Origin: Budvicia aquatica DSM 5075 = ATCC 35567
GTDB taxonomy: Bacteria > Pseudomonadota > Gammaproteobacteria > Enterobacterales > Enterobacteriaceae
Direction: 5' to 3'
NCBI RefSeq assembly: GCF_000427805.1
Contig: NZ_ATYS01000025.1
Coordinates: 1 to 64,000 of the forward strand
DNA length: 64,000 bases
This document shows, one piece after another, positions 1 through 9,260 of this stretch. The notes below the pieces were generated by a model that searched no databases, was not told the origin of the DNA, and saw nothing but the letters and a program-made list of their open reading frames with translations. Within the stretch, counting starts at the first letter, position 1. The number at the start of each line of letters is the position of its first letter. Both the position numbers and the translations under genes were made by a program.

Positions 1-194
1 ATCATTTTAATCAGGCGAACGGGGTCGATGGCCGGTCTGCCATTATTGGGGCAGTAGAGGTGCGCGACAGCATCGCGGATAAAGCCAAAGTCGATGGCGG
101 CATCAATTTTGCGTACCAGATGGTCTTCGGGGACGAGTTCATCAAGGGTGATAGTTTCAAACTGGTATTGTTGTGGGGAGGCGTCTCTAAGCAT
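1..194 (-). CDS. IS1182-family transposase, N-terminal part (cut by window edge)
   Basis: Reading the minus strand from an ATG at 194 gives 64 uninterrupted codons that run off the window. The translation carries the start of IS1182-type (DUF772) transposases: LVPEDHLVRKIDAAIDF followed by NGRPAIDPVRLIKM. The missing part would hold the DDE catalytic core. Whether the element is intact cannot be judged from here. It occupies the place next to zupT where E. coli has ribB, so it, or a rearrangement it caused, breaks the conserved order at this point. Confidence 0.85.
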   Translation of the reverse strand, partial: MLRDASPQQYQFETITLDELVPEDHLVRKIDAAIDFGFIRDAVAHLYCPNNGRPAIDPVRLIKM

Positions 195-260
195 GGTAGT
201 CAGTCCATTTTTTGTACTGACCTTATTAGATCAAAGTCCTAGCCTTTTGACTAGGACTTT
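1..260 (-). mobile_element. End of an IS1182-like insertion sequence
   Basis: The partial transposase gene occupies 1-194. Just upstream of its start, 233-242 and 251-260 form a perfect 10-bp inverted repeat (AAAGTCCTAG / CTAGGACTTT, 8-nt loop). This could be an end structure of the element or a hairpin in the flank. The terminal inverted repeat cannot be fixed because the other end lies outside the window, so the boundary at about 260 is only an estimate. Confidence 0.6.
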
Positions 261-273
261 GTCATCAGTCTGA

Positions 274-299
274 GAAGCCGCATTAGCGGCTTCTTTTTT
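274..299 (+). terminator. Rho-independent terminator
   Basis: A perfect 8-bp stem (GAAGCCGC at 274-281, GCGGCTTC at 286-293) with the loop ATTA is followed by six T. The T-run lies on the plus strand, so it would stop rightward transcription. No plus-strand gene lies upstream in the window; it may belong to a gene displaced by the insertion sequence. Confidence 0.75.
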
Positions 300-318
300 A
301 ATGGTTGATCGGGCTCGA

Positions 319-1089
319 TTATCCCACCGTCCAAAACTGCAACAGGGTTAAACTCAGACCCATAACGGACATGCCACAAAGAATGCCATAGCTCGGGTTA
401 TTATGAGGATCGATCTCTTTTGCCAGCGGCATTAGCTCATCGACCGATAGCGCAACCATGATGCCGGCTACCGCTGCCATAATGGCTGCCATGACTACCA
501 TCGATACATTGGGTCCCAGCAGGAAGAAGGCAAACAGACCGCCGGCAATTTCAGCCATTCCGGATAAGCCAGCCCAGAATAGAGCCTTACTTTTTGAGCC
601 GGTTGCTGCATACACCGGGCCGGCAACCGCCAGGCCTTCAGGGATATTATGTATTGCTACCGCAAGCGCGATACCTAGCCCCAATTCCCAGTTGGTGCTG
701 GCGGTAACAAAGGTGGCAATGCCTTCAGGAAAGTTGTGCAGGCTGATACCCAGCGTTAATAAAATCGCCGTGCGTTTAAGGCTGCGGGGAGATTTTTTCT
801 CTCCCGGCATCAAATCATGGGCATGCTGATGAGGTAACAGGCGATCCAGCAAAAAATAGCCTAACAGCCCGACAATAAACATGCCGTAGCCAAGTACCGG
901 TGACATGCCAACAGTGGCTAGTGCAGCGGGTAGCATCTCCATTAAAGAGATTAACAACATAATGCCGGCAGCAAAACCAAGAGAAAACGCCAGTAAGCGA
1001 TTTGACGGTTTTTGACCAATAATTCCTAAGAAGGCACCAATAAAGGTTGAGGCTCCGGCAAGTAACGTAAGAATTAATGGAACTGACAT
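319..1089 (-). CDS. zupT: Zinc/iron/manganese transporter ZupT (ZIP family)
   Basis: ZIP-family inner-membrane importer of divalent metals (Zn, Fe, Mn, Co in E. coli). The 256-aa length matches E. coli ZupT (257 aa). The two metal-binding helices carry HNFPEG (residues 118-123) and HNIPEG (147-152), and a short histidine-rich loop HQHAH (87-91) lies in the cytoplasmic loop. About eight hydrophobic helices are visible. An AGG-type ribosome site lies just upstream of the ATG. A Fur-box-like sequence sits 14 bp before the start, suggesting iron-responsive repression, which is not the textbook picture for E. coli zupT. The gene is divergent from ygiD, as the conserved neighbourhood predicts. Confidence 0.95.
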   Translation of the reverse strand: MSVPLILTLLAGASTFIGAFLGIIGQKPSNRLLAFSLGFAAGIMLLISLMEMLPAALATVGMSPVLGYGMFIVGLLGYFLLDRLLPHQHAHDLMPGEKKSPRSLKRTAILLTLGISLHNFPEGIATFVTASTNWELGLGIALAVAIHNIPEGLAVAGPVYAATGSKSKALFWAGLSGMAEIAGGLFAFFLLGPNVSMVVMAAIMAAVAGIMVALSVDELMPLAKEIDPHNNPSYGILCGMSVMGLSLTLLQFWTVG

Positions 1090-1102
1090 AAAACCTCACA
1101 AT

Positions 1103-1121
1103 TGATAATCATTCTCATTTG
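1103..1121 (-). promoter_or_regulatory. Fur-box-like operator upstream of zupT
   Basis: The sequence TGATAATCATTCTCATTTG closely resembles the Fur consensus, which is built from GATAAT/ATTATC hexamers. It lies 14-32 bp upstream of the zupT start, where it could overlap the promoter. The call rests on sequence resemblance only; a Zur site is less likely from the base pattern. Confidence 0.5.
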
Positions 1122-1408
1122 TCAGATGGTAGCAAAGTAACAGCAAAGAGAAAACATGTTAGTAACAATTTAATTAATAGGGAATAGATATCTACGGCAT
1201 TCAATTTTTTTGATTATCTTCATCATGGTTATCGGCTATCAAACTACGAGTCAGAGGGTAAAATAGGTTAAATAGAGAAGCGTAATTTACCGCTCTGACA
1301 TTCAAAATATTTAATCACCATGGTGCATCCGGCCGTCAGCTTATTGATTATAGCCAATAATAGGTGGCACAGCAGATAAACACACATATTGGTAACAGGG
1401 GAATGATT
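1122..1408. other. Intergenic region between divergent zupT and ygiD
   Basis: With the Fur-like site, the whole gap between the two starts is 319 bp. It is AT-rich and must contain the promoters of both divergent genes. I see no open frame, repeat or strong hairpin. The ygiD ribosome site (AGGGG) lies at its right end. Confidence 0.5.
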
Positions 1409-2194
1409 ATGACCAGTAACGTAATGCCCGCCTTGTTTTTAGGACACGGTAGCCCGATGAATGTGTTAGAAGAGAATATCTATACTCAGACTTGGCGTGA
1501 TTTAGCTAAGCGTTTACCAAAACCAAAGGCAATACTGGCCGTTTCAGCCCACTGGTATACCCGTGGAACGGCGGTAACGGCAATGCCGAAGCCAAAGACT
1601 ATTCACGACTTTGGTGGCTTTCCGCAGGCGCTGTTTGATACTCAATATCCTGCGCCGGGCTCGCCGGCTTTGGCTGCCAGAGTTCAGAAATTGCTAGAAC
1701 CAGTAGCGGTAATATCTGATACGACTGAGTGGGGATTAGACCACGGAACTTGGGGAGTATTGATTAAAATGTACCCTGAGGCTGATATTCCCGTAGTGCA
1801 GCTCAGTATCGATGCAACACAGCCTGGACAATATCATTATCAGCTAGGTCAGAAACTGGCCGCGCTGCGCAGCGAAGGGGTTATGATCGTCGCCAGTGGC
1901 AACGTGGTACATAATCTGCGGATGGCCAAATGGCAGGGTGATAACCAACCGTATGACTGGGCAGAGTCGTTTAATTCTTTCGTGCGTAATAACTTAACCT
2001 ATCGCGGTGAGCACCATCCGTTGGTCGATTTTATGCAACATCCTGACGGCAAACTATCGTCACCGACTCCTGAACACTTCTTACCTTTACTGTATGTCTT
2101 AGGCGCATGGAACGGCGAGGAAGCGGTAAGTATTCCGGTTGATGGTATTGAGATGGGATCGCTGAGTATGTTGTCGGTTCAGTTAGGGGAATAG
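1409..2194 (+). CDS. ygiD: 4,5-DOPA dioxygenase extradiol-type protein YgiD
   Basis: LigB-type class III extradiol dioxygenase family; the E. coli homologue cleaves L-DOPA to betalamic acid in vitro, and its physiological substrate is uncertain. Metal-ligand motifs are visible: LGHGSP near the N terminus (His13), SAHWYTRG, HDFGGFP and SGNVVHNLR. I start at the ATG at 1409 because AGGGG lies about 7 bases upstream and the length (261 aa) then matches E. coli YgiD. A longer frame opening at 1364 adds 15 residues unlike the family. The end converges on ygiC across a bidirectional hairpin. Confidence 0.92.
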   Translation: MTSNVMPALFLGHGSPMNVLEENIYTQTWRDLAKRLPKPKAILAVSAHWYTRGTAVTAMPKPKTIHDFGGFPQALFDTQYPAPGSPALAARVQKLLEPVAVISDTTEWGLDHGTWGVLIKMYPEADIPVVQLSIDATQPGQYHYQLGQKLAALRSEGVMIVASGNVVHNLRMAKWQGDNQPYDWAESFNSFVRNNLTYRGEHHPLVDFMQHPDGKLSSPTPEHFLPLLYVLGAWNGEEAVSIPVDGIEMGSLSMLSVQLGE

Positions 2195-2203
2195 GCTTTT
2201 TAC

Positions 2204-2232
2204 AAAAACGCCCTGATATTCAGGGCGCTTTC
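2204..2232. terminator. Bidirectional terminator between ygiD and ygiC
   Basis: An 8-bp stem CGCCCTGA / TCAGGGCG (2209-2216, 2220-2227) has A5 before it and a T-rich stretch after it. Read on the minus strand it ends in GTTTTTG, so it should stop ygiC transcripts; on the plus strand it is a weaker terminator for ygiD. Confidence 0.75.
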
Positions 2233-2249
2233 TATCGTCAGACGATTAA

Positions 2250-3407
2250 CTAATCCAGAATGATATGCGGATAGTAACGGGAAAGATCCTGAGTGATTAA
2301 GCTACGATCTTCACGCAGGCCGATACCGGCAGGCTCGTCATCCACTAACCAGCTGCCAATTAGCGTATAGCTATCGTTAAAGCGAGGCATCGGCTGGAAC
2401 TGTTGAATAATCATTCCTTCTTCGCCATAAGGCCCGTCGACTTTACACACTTCCTGACCGTTATCGATAATCTGAATATTAGCACCCTCCCGTGAAAACA
2501 GGGGTTTGGTGACATAGTGAGTCAGATTGTGAGATTCACCGGCAAAATATGCAGGTAAAAGGTTAGGGTGATTTGGGTACATTTCCCATAGCAACGGCAA
2601 CAATGCCTTATTGGAAATAATGCTCTTCCATGCGGGCTCTAACCAGCGGACGCCGGCGTCGGTCAGCTTGGTTGAAAATATTTCACGGAACATAAATTCC
2701 CAAGGGTAGAGCTTAAACAGGTTACTGATGACCTGATCTTGAGTATCCGTAAACTGGCCCTTCTCGCCGAGACCAATCTCTTCCATAAACAGGAACTGAT
2801 TAGCTAAGCCTGCTTCATTGGCGCAGTCCTGAAGATATTGAACCGTTCCGCGATCTTCATCGGTATCTTGGCAGCAGGCAAAATGCAGCAGGCTAAAACC
2901 ATGCTGATTTTTAAATTCAGCAAAGCGCTCAATCAGCTTGTCCTGAAGGCTATTAAACTGATCGGCATTTTGCGGTAAATGACCGGCGTTGATCTGATCT
3001 TCTAACCACATCCATTGGAAAAATGCCGTTTCATACAGTGAGGTGGGGGTATCGGCATTGTTTTCTAACAGCTTAGCCGGGCTTTTGCCGTCATAGACTA
3101 AGTCCAGACGGGAATAGAGCGAGGGTTGCTGAGTTTTCCAAGAATGCTGAACGAACTCCCAGCAGTGCTTAGGAATGTGAAACTTGGCCAGCAGTTCTTC
3201 ACTGTTAGCCACTCTTTCGACCACCTGCAGACACATTTGGTGAATTTCTGCCGTGGTATTTTCCAGCTCTTCAATCTGAGCCAGCGTAAACTGATAATAA
3301 GCATCTTCACACCAGTATGGCTCGCCATACATGGTGTGAAACTGAAAGCCATAATCGGTGGCAACATCGCGCCAGTTAGGGCGTTCAGTAATAGATTGAC
3401 GAATCAT
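2250..3407 (-). CDS. ygiC: ATP-grasp amide ligase-like protein YgiC (glutathionylspermidine synthase fold)
   Basis: Homologue of the C-terminal synthetase domain of glutathionylspermidine synthase, a preATP-grasp plus ATP-grasp fold. The 385 aa match E. coli YgiC (386). Recognisable blocks include [14 protein letters not shown], the C-terminal [10 protein letters not shown] and the family ending [21 protein letters not shown]. coli YgiC lacks glutathionylspermidine activity and its true substrate is unknown. It lies 12 bp downstream of ygiB and is almost certainly cotranscribed with it, downstream of tolC, in the order known from E. coli, where ygiBC is linked to tolC regulation. Confidence 0.92.
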   Translation of the reverse strand: MIRQSITERPNWRDVATDYGFQFHTMYGEPYWCEDAYYQFTLAQIEELENTTAEIHQMCLQVVERVANSEELLAKFHIPKHCWEFVQHSWKTQQPSLYSRLDLVYDGKSPAKLLENNADTPTSLYETAFFQWMWLEDQINAGHLPQNADQFNSLQDKLIERFAEFKNQHGFSLLHFACCQDTDEDRGTVQYLQDCANEAGLANQFLFMEEIGLGEKGQFTDTQDQVISNLFKLYPWEFMFREIFSTKLTDAGVRWLEPAWKSIISNKALLPLLWEMYPNHPNLLPAYFAGESHNLTHYVTKPLFSREGANIQIIDNGQEVCKVDGPYGEEGMIIQQFQPMPRFNDSYTLIGSWLVDDEPAGIGLREDRSLITQDLSRYYPHIILD

Positions 3408-3419
3408 TAAACGTTAGCC

Positions 3420-4085
3420 TTAACCGCCGAATGAACGGCCATTACCGGTGGATGTTGAGCTTTTGCTATTGCCGCTGGTGCGTTGCATTGAATTCTGTTT
3501 ATTGACCGAGTCACCGAAGCCACCGCGGGTAACCGTTGTTGTGGTTGCCGGTTTAGGGGCTAATGCGCCTTTATCGACTTTCATCGTGCGGCCAGTGGTT
3601 GATGCACCATAGTTACGACCGGTTGAATCAACAAAACGACCGTTTGCCGGGCTACCTGCTGCTTTAGAGGTAAACAGTGGTGACTGACCATAGCCGCCGC
3701 TCATCATACGACCCATCATATAGCCGGCCATCAGAGGCATCCACATGCTACCGCTTTGCTGAGGTTCAGCAGACATACCCGCTTGTGCAGGTTGTACCGG
3801 AGTACATTGGGACTCACCAAACTCGGCCACGCAATCTTCTTTGGTTGCGTATTTAGGTGCAGTTTTTATCGCTTCTTCCTGAGCCTGATTGTAAGCAATA
3901 GTACATTGATCGCCTAAGGCAGGATTCGCTTGCTTACACTCGTCAGCGCTTTGGAACAGTGAAACAGTTTCGTCAGCCTGCTCGCAGCCGGAAAGCATAA
4001 ACACGGCGCTAACGGCAATAGCTAACGGAGCCATTCTGAATGCTTTGCGAAAAGAGTCGCGATTAATATTTTTAGTGCGCTTCAT
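3420..4085 (-). CDS. ygiB: DUF1190 lipoprotein-like protein YgiB
   Basis: DUF1190 family protein of 221 aa (E. coli YgiB about 223). It has a basic N terminus, a hydrophobic stretch around residues 18-33 and a lipobox-like LSGC, so it is probably a lipoprotein. Several cysteines follow ([24 protein letters not shown]). The C-terminal half is low-complexity, rich in Gly, Ser and Thr, and ends in a flexible SFGG tail. Function is unknown. It forms an operon with ygiC. Confidence 0.9.
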   Translation of the reverse strand: MKRTKNINRDSFRKAFRMAPLAIAVSAVFMLSGCEQADETVSLFQSADECKQANPALGDQCTIAYNQAQEEAIKTAPKYATKEDCVAEFGESQCTPVQPAQAGMSAEPQQSGSMWMPLMAGYMMGRMMSGGYGQSPLFTSKAAGSPANGRFVDSTGRNYGASTTGRTMKVDKGALAPKPATTTTVTRGGFGDSVNKQNSMQRTSGNSKSSTSTGNGRSFGG

Positions 4086-4330
4086 AGTTAATCATTCCCA
4101 GAGTTAAAATTTGAATTCATACGCCGCGTCGCCGGATATTTTTGTAAGAAGCAGATAATCAACCGGACCGAGGCAGCATAGGGAAAAGTCCCTTTTAATC
4201 AGCAGCGGTTAGAATAAGGGAAAGTACCGTGAAGTGAAAGCAAAGATAGCCTTTGTGATGTGAATCAGAGAGGCTGATAAGAAAAATGTGCGCTGAATCT
4301 CGGTTTGGATTTTGGCTTTCTGTATACAAA
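4086..4330. other. Upstream region of ygiBC
   Basis: Between the tolC terminator and ygiB lie about 245 bp without a credible gene. The stretch is AT-rich and should carry the ygiB promoter. Together with the terminator it makes a 314-bp gene-free gap. No regulator site is recognised. Confidence 0.4.
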
Positions 4331-4372
4331 TAAAAAACGCCCCGAACTCAGTGAGCTCGGGGCGTTTTTTTT
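4331..4372. terminator. Bidirectional terminator downstream of tolC
   Basis: A GC-rich stem CGCCCCGA (4338-4345) pairs with TCGGGGCG (4357-4364) and is flanked by A6 on the left and T8 on the right, so it works in both directions. It lies 28 bases beyond the tolC stop and is the expected end of the tolC transcript. Confidence 0.9.
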
Positions 4373-4399
4373 CAGACTAACGACAGTTAATCGTCGGGC

Positions 4400-5743
4400 T
4401 TATTTGATTACCGGAATGGTGGTAATAGGCTTACCTAAGGTACCGTTTAACGCCATAAGGTCGTTTTCGTTTAACGACCCTAAGGCATATTTGATGTTCA
4501 ATTGGTTAATCAGATAATCATAACGGGCATTAGATAACTGCTGCTTGGCATTGTATAGCGTGGTGGTCGCATTCAATACGTCAACGATGGTACGAGTACC
4601 TACGTCATAACCGGCTTGAGTCGCTTCTAATGAACTTTCGGCAGAAACAACGCTTTGCTTATATGCGCTCACTGAGCTGATAGAGGCTGAGATGTTGTTG
4701 TAAGACGAACGTACGATTTGAATCACAGAGCGATGAGCTGATTCAAGTGATTCACTTGAGCCCACGTAATTGTACTGAGCCTGTTTCACTCTTGAGTTAG
4801 TTTGCCCACCGGTAAACAGCGGGAAGCTTAGAGTGATGCCAGCCATGGTATTTCCATTTATTGAACTGTCAGGACCTACGGTATTAGTTCCGCGGTAGTC
4901 ATTGTTTGACAGGCCGGTCGAAGCGTTTAATGAAACTGTTGGCATATGGCCGGTTTGTTGAAGCTTGATCTGCTCTTTAGATAAATCCAGAGCAAGACGC
5001 GCTGTTAACAAATTTAAGTTACGGTCTTCGGCTTGCTTAAGCAGGCTGTTAACATCACCCGGGCGCTGAGTTTTAAACCGGTTTGTATCCAGAGAGCTTA
5101 ATTCGGGATAGAACATGCCTGAAATCTGGCGAAGAAGTTCGATATTATTTTCTAGATTATTACGGGCAGTCACTTCATCAGCCAGCGTCAGGTCGTACTG
5201 CGCCTGGGCATTCTGCACGTCGGTAATGGCAACCAGACCAACGTTAAAGCGCTGGCGGGTTTGGTCTAACTGACGATAAATCGAATCTTTCTGTGCTTCA
5301 ACCGTGGATAAAACATCCAGCGCACGCAGTACGTTAAAGTAGGCGGTAGCGGTATCCAGAATCAGGGTTTGTTGCTGGGCCTGATAGGCAACGTCTTGAA
5401 CGCCGGCCTGCTTCTCGGTGATATTCAACTGGCGCCATAACGACATATCAAAGATCGTTTGGCTCAGCTGCAACGTTCCGCTGGAAACGTCGCTTTGGTT
5501 ACCACTGTTATCACGAAATCCACGATTAAGAGTATAACCAGCGTTCAATCCTAATTGAGGAAGCAGAGCGCCGCGGGATTCACTGATTTTCTCGAATGCC
5601 GAATCACGGTCAGCCGCTACCTTGCGTAAGTCCGGGTTATTGCTTTTAGCCTGTTGATAAACTTGCATTAAATTGTCAGCATGCGTCAATGTGCTGAGGC
5701 CACCTAGGCTAAGACCAATAATCAGAGGAAGCAGTTTTTTCAT
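4400..5743 (-). CDS. tolC: Outer membrane channel protein TolC
   Basis: Trimeric outer-membrane beta-barrel and periplasmic alpha-tunnel that serves as exit duct for RND, MFS and ABC efflux pumps and type I secretion. A Sec signal peptide (about residues 1-22, ending ...LTHA|DN) is followed by two internally homologous OEP repeats rich in coiled-coil sequence, for example LYNAKQQLSNARYDYLINQLNIKYALG near the end. At 447 aa it is shorter than E. coli TolC (493), mainly because it lacks the long C-terminal tail; it stops at TTIPVIK. It is divergent from nudF, as in E. coli. It may serve the YbhGFSR-type pump encoded at 24-29 kb. Confidence 0.95.
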   Translation of the reverse strand: MKKLLPLIIGLSLGGLSTLTHADNLMQVYQQAKSNNPDLRKVAADRDSAFEKISESRGALLPQLGLNAGYTLNRGFRDNSGNQSDVSSGTLQLSQTIFDMSLWRQLNITEKQAGVQDVAYQAQQQTLILDTATAYFNVLRALDVLSTVEAQKDSIYRQLDQTRQRFNVGLVAITDVQNAQAQYDLTLADEVTARNNLENNIELLRQISGMFYPELSSLDTNRFKTQRPGDVNSLLKQAEDRNLNLLTARLALDLSKEQIKLQQTGHMPTVSLNASTGLSNNDYRGTNTVGPDSSINGNTMAGITLSFPLFTGGQTNSRVKQAQYNYVGSSESLESAHRSVIQIVRSSYNNISASISSVSAYKQSVVSAESSLEATQAGYDVGTRTIVDVLNATTTLYNAKQQLSNARYDYLINQLNIKYALGSLNENDLMALNGTLGKPITTIPVIK

Positions 5744-5984
5744 GGGCGATCCTTGTTGTACAGCAATAATGTTATTTTGCTTAATTGTTACTGTCAGATA
5801 GATAATAATATAGTCGCAAATTCTACCAGAGTATCCTCGATAATAAAGATAGCTATCTGTGCCATATCGGTATTATTTACATAAATTTTACCCAGTCTTT
5901 GCAATTATCAGTTGAATTGAAGACATATACCCGATCAAGATAAGCGTTATCTAATAAATTATCGACTAAATAGAGAAATAAATA

Positions 5985-6617
5985 ATGAATTCATCTCAAC
6001 CCTCTCCGGTCACTTTGGGGAAGAACGACGTCGAAATGATCGCTCAGCAGCCTCTTTATCAAGGTTTTTTTCGTTTGAATCAATATCGTTTCAAACACCG
6101 TTTGTTTAACGGCGAGATGAGTGGCGAAGTGGTGCGTGAAATTTTTGAGCGAGGCCACGCCGGGGTTTTACTGCCTTACGATGCTCAGCGTGACCAAGTG
6201 GTATTAATCGAACAAATTCGTATCGCGGCAATTGAAACCAGTAAAACCCCGTGGTTGCTCGAATTAGTTGCCGGTATGATCGAGCCGGGTGAGGACATTG
6301 AGCAAGTCATCAGGCGTGAAGCGCAAGAAGAGGCTGATATTACCGTCGGCCGCTGTAAGCCGGTTCTGAGCTATTTGGCCAGCCCGGGCGGCACCAGCGA
6401 AAGGCTTTCAATTATGGTCGGTGAAGTGGATTCTTCTACGGCAAAGGGCATTCATGGCCTAGCAGAAGAAAATGAAGATATTCGCGTGCATGTTGTGAGT
6501 CGAGAGCAGGCTTATCGCTGGGTTGTTGACGGAATGATTGATAACGCGGCTTCTATTATCGCCCTCCAATGGCTGCAATTGAACTATCCGTCATTACGCA
6601 ATGAGTGGAATGGATAA
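5985..6617 (+). CDS. nudF: ADP-ribose pyrophosphatase NudF
   Basis: Nudix hydrolase that cleaves ADP-ribose to AMP and ribose 5-phosphate. The 210 aa match E. coli NudF (209). The Nudix box reads GMIEPGEDIEQVIRREAQEE; the conserved Gly after the REXXEE core is Asp here (EEADI instead of EEAGL), a small departure. The family signature ASPGGTSERLSIMVGEV follows. It starts the rightward cluster nudF-yqiB-cpdA-yqiA-parE and is divergent from tolC. Confidence 0.95.
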   Translation: MNSSQPSPVTLGKNDVEMIAQQPLYQGFFRLNQYRFKHRLFNGEMSGEVVREIFERGHAGVLLPYDAQRDQVVLIEQIRIAAIETSKTPWLLELVAGMIEPGEDIEQVIRREAQEEADITVGRCKPVLSYLASPGGTSERLSIMVGEVDSSTAKGIHGLAEENEDIRVHVVSREQAYRWVVDGMIDNAASIIALQWLQLNYPSLRNEWNG

Positions 6618-6755
6618 TTGGCATAGATCACTATCAAACTGTCCGGATGCTGCTAATATTAAAAGAGTATTTTCAATATTAACATTCCGGGCTATCGATA
6701 TGCAGGTTCGATAACGGTTCAACAGTATGCTGTTTCTGATAGAAAGGAACTCAAT

Positions 6756-7094
6756 GTGGCAAATAAAATAGTCGAAAACATCATTAGTAGCATTGGGCTT
6801 ATCACCGAGCCCGGCATCGATGCGGAGATTCAGAATTTCTTTCGCGCCGATGAACAGGTTATCGAGTACAGCGTAGAGGTGTCAGACAATAAATATTTTA
6901 TTGATGTGGTGCTTAAAGATTCAAGCCTTCACGATATTAAAGCCCATTTCCTCTCTTTTGTCGCCACCATGCAGTATTCCTATTTTACCTTCTATTCCCG
7001 TAGAGCCGATGATAATTTAATTGTCTATAAGCTGATTACCGGCGGTAGTGATATGAAAGGTTTTTACTGCGAATTGACCTACGATCACCTTTGA
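6756..7094 (+). CDS. Unrecognised small protein between nudF and yqiB
   Basis: A 112-aa frame with a GTG start at 6756 preceded by a good AAAGGAA ribosome site about 7 bases away. I do not recognise the family. The protein is acidic and soluble-looking, with alternating hydrophobic strands (VIEYSVEVSDNKYFIDVV) and no signal peptide or membrane segment. E. coli has no gene at this position, so it is an insertion into an otherwise conserved order. Codon use does not stand out from the neighbours. An ATG at 6754 is out of frame. Confidence 0.65.
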   Translation: MANKIVENIISSIGLITEPGIDAEIQNFFRADEQVIEYSVEVSDNKYFIDVVLKDSSLHDIKAHFLSFVATMQYSYFTFYSRRADDNLIVYKLITGGSDMKGFYCELTYDHL

Positions 7095-7280
7095 ATCAGG
7101 GGCTGGCCTTAACAGATATCGCTGATTGGCTAATTGATTCTTTATTTACGCTTATGACTTCCGTCATAATAGCATTCAGATTTTGCAATGATTGACGTAC
7201 AAAACAATGGCGAGACCGGGTCGAGAATCTCTGTGATGGGGTGGTATCAACGGATCCTTAGCTGAAATACCAAGGATAAC

Positions 7281-7703
7281 ATGAAACGATACGTTCCCGA
7301 TTTCCCAGCAATGATGCGCTTAAATGAGATGAATTATGCTCAGCTACGGCGCTTAATTCCCCGTGAAGATCAAGTTGGAAGCGCGGTTGCATTTGACGTT
7401 GCCGGTGCGACGTACCGAATAGAAACCAAAGAATCTACTCGTTACACTTCGCTGGTTTGCATTCAACAAATATTCCCTAAAATCACCTACTGGAGCATGC
7501 CGACGTTGAATGTCAGGCTTTATCATGACGCGCTCGTTGCAGAAGTGTGTTCCAGTCAACAGATCTTTAGATTTAAAGCACGTTATGATTATCCTAATAA
7601 AAAGTTACATCAACGTGACGAAAAACATCAGATTAATCAGTTTTTAGCCGATTGGCTGCGGTTTTGTCTTGTGGAAGGAACGATGTCCGTTCCGGTTTAT
7701 TAA
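7281..7703 (+). CDS. yqiB: DUF1249 protein YqiB
   Basis: DUF1249 family, 140 aa, the same length as E. coli YqiB. Motifs include [19 protein letters not shown] at the N terminus and the C-terminal [15 protein letters not shown]. Function is unknown; it is conserved between nudF and cpdA throughout the order. The ATG at 7281 follows AAGGATAAC. Confidence 0.93.
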   Translation: MKRYVPDFPAMMRLNEMNYAQLRRLIPREDQVGSAVAFDVAGATYRIETKESTRYTSLVCIQQIFPKITYWSMPTLNVRLYHDALVAEVCSSQQIFRFKARYDYPNKKLHQRDEKHQINQFLADWLRFCLVEGTMSVPVY

Positions 7704-7753
7704 ACACTTAGAAAGCAGGAGCTTACTAAATTTAGCCTTTTAAAGGAAACCTC

Positions 7754-8581
7754 TTGGAAAGCCTTTTTCAACTCCCTTTGGCTCGTGGGTCCAAAGTGAG
7801 AGTTTTACAGATTACTGATACCCACTTGTTTGCCGGTGCAGATGAAACCCTTTTAGGTATTAATACCCAAGAGAGTTTTCAGGCGGTGCTGAACGCAGTT
7901 GCCGAGCAAGGGCATGGTTATGATTTAATCGTCGCGACGGGTGATTTAGCTCAGGATCACTCTCTTGCTGCTTACGATCGTTTTGCTGCAGGTATTGCAA
8001 CCTTGCCTGCGCCTTGCGTGTGGCTTCCGGGTAACCATGATTTCCAACCTGCGATGGTTGATGCGATGGCTGCCGCGGAGATTCTGCCTTCCAAACTGGC
8101 GTTATTGGGCGATGATTGGTTTCTGATTTTATTAGACAGTCAGGTATTAGGTGCGCCCTACGGTGAACTGAATGAATATCAGCTCGACTGGCTCGATCGT
8201 TCTTTAAATCAGTACCCCGATCGCCACGCATTGATACTGCTACACCACCACCCTTTGCCGTCGGGCTGCACATGGCTTGATCAACATAGCCTGCGTAATA
8301 GTCATGCGCTGGCTGAAGTTTTAGACAAACACCCTCTGGCGAAAACCTTACTCTGTGGCCATATTCATCAGGACCTCGATCTTGACTGGAATGGTCGACG
8401 CTTGCTGGCCTCGCCTTCAACTTGTGTGCAATTTAAGCCACACTGTACTAACTTTACTATTGATGACTTAGCGCCCGGCTGGCGGTTTATCGATCTTTAT
8501 TCTGATGGTTCAATTGAAACTACGGTGTGCCGCCTTGAAGGTGATGCATTCAGACCTGATATGAACTCGGATGGCTACTGA
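7754..8581 (+). CDS. cpdA: 3',5'-cyclic AMP phosphodiesterase CpdA
   Basis: Class III cyclic nucleotide phosphodiesterase, a binuclear metallophosphoesterase that hydrolyses cAMP and so tunes CRP signalling. All metal-binding motifs are present: DTH (residues 22-24), GDLAQD, GNHD, and GHIHQD near residue 200. Length 275 aa equals the E. coli enzyme. The start is TTG at 7754, preceded by AAAGGAAA; no better in-frame ATG exists and the N terminus [10 protein letters not shown] matches the family. Its stop overlaps the yqiA start by one base, indicating translational coupling. Confidence 0.95.
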   Translation: MESLFQLPLARGSKVRVLQITDTHLFAGADETLLGINTQESFQAVLNAVAEQGHGYDLIVATGDLAQDHSLAAYDRFAAGIATLPAPCVWLPGNHDFQPAMVDAMAAAEILPSKLALLGDDWFLILLDSQVLGAPYGELNEYQLDWLDRSLNQYPDRHALILLHHHPLPSGCTWLDQHSLRNSHALAEVLDKHPLAKTLLCGHIHQDLDLDWNGRRLLASPSTCVQFKPHCTNFTIDDLAPGWRFIDLYSDGSIETTVCRLEGDAFRPDMNSDGY

Positions 8582-9162
8582 TGGCAACATTGCTTTATAT
8601 ACATGGATTTAACAGTTCCCCCGAGTCGGCCAAAGCGGTAAGTTTTAAGCAATGGTTGTCTGAGCATCATCCTCATATCGAGATGTTGATCCCGCAGATT
8701 CCTCCTTATCCGTCTGATGCTGCGGCACTTCTTGAGCAGATAGTATTAGACCGAGCGGGCCAGCCTTTGGGCATTGTCGGGTCGTCATTAGGCGGATATT
8801 ATGCGACCTGGTTATCCCAGTGTTTTATGGTGCCCGCGGTATTAGTTAATCCGGCGGTTAAACCTTTTGAGTGGCTTCAGGACTATGTGGGAAATCACGA
8901 GAATCCCTACACAGGCCAGCAATATGTGATAGAGTCACGGCATATTTACGATCTCAAGGTTATGCAAATCGAACCGCTGGAAGCACCCGATTTACTTTGG
9001 TTATTGCAACAAACCGGAGATGAAGTACTTGATTACCGCAGGGCGGTCACGTACTACACTTCCTGTAGGCAAACGGTAGAATCTGGTGGAAACCACAGTT
9101 TTGTTAGCTTTGAACACTATTTTTCCCCGATTATTGATTTCTTAGGGCTAGCTGCGGCTTAA
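8581..9162 (+). CDS. yqiA: Esterase YqiA
   Basis: Small alpha/beta-hydrolase (UPF0227 family, 193 aa) with esterase activity on short acyl esters in E. coli. The nucleophile elbow GSSLGG, an aspartate in QTGDEVLDY and the C-terminal GGNHSF histidine make the expected Ser-Asp-His triad. An N-terminal [11 protein letters not shown] oxyanion loop is visible. It overlaps cpdA and precedes parE by about 100 bp, as in E. coli. Confidence 0.93.
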   Translation: MATLLYIHGFNSSPESAKAVSFKQWLSEHHPHIEMLIPQIPPYPSDAAALLEQIVLDRAGQPLGIVGSSLGGYYATWLSQCFMVPAVLVNPAVKPFEWLQDYVGNHENPYTGQQYVIESRHIYDLKVMQIEPLEAPDLLWLLQQTGDEVLDYRRAVTYYTSCRQTVESGGNHSFVSFEHYFSPIIDFLGLAAA

Positions 9163-9260
9163 TAGATGCTTCAGCTCCCGACCACGGAAGGTGAACCGAT
9201 TTATCGGTAACTAAACAATGATCGTTCTCAGGCCCTAAAACTAGTCTAGAAAACCAAACG

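Noticed and set aside
458-829. 123-aa plus-strand frame antisense to zupT
   Set aside because: Complementary to the clear zupT gene; no ribosome site or domain.
7860-8420. 186-aa open frame antisense to cpdA
   Set aside because: It lies fully inside the well-identified cpdA gene, shows no recognisable domain and no ribosome site, and is explained by codon bias of the real gene.
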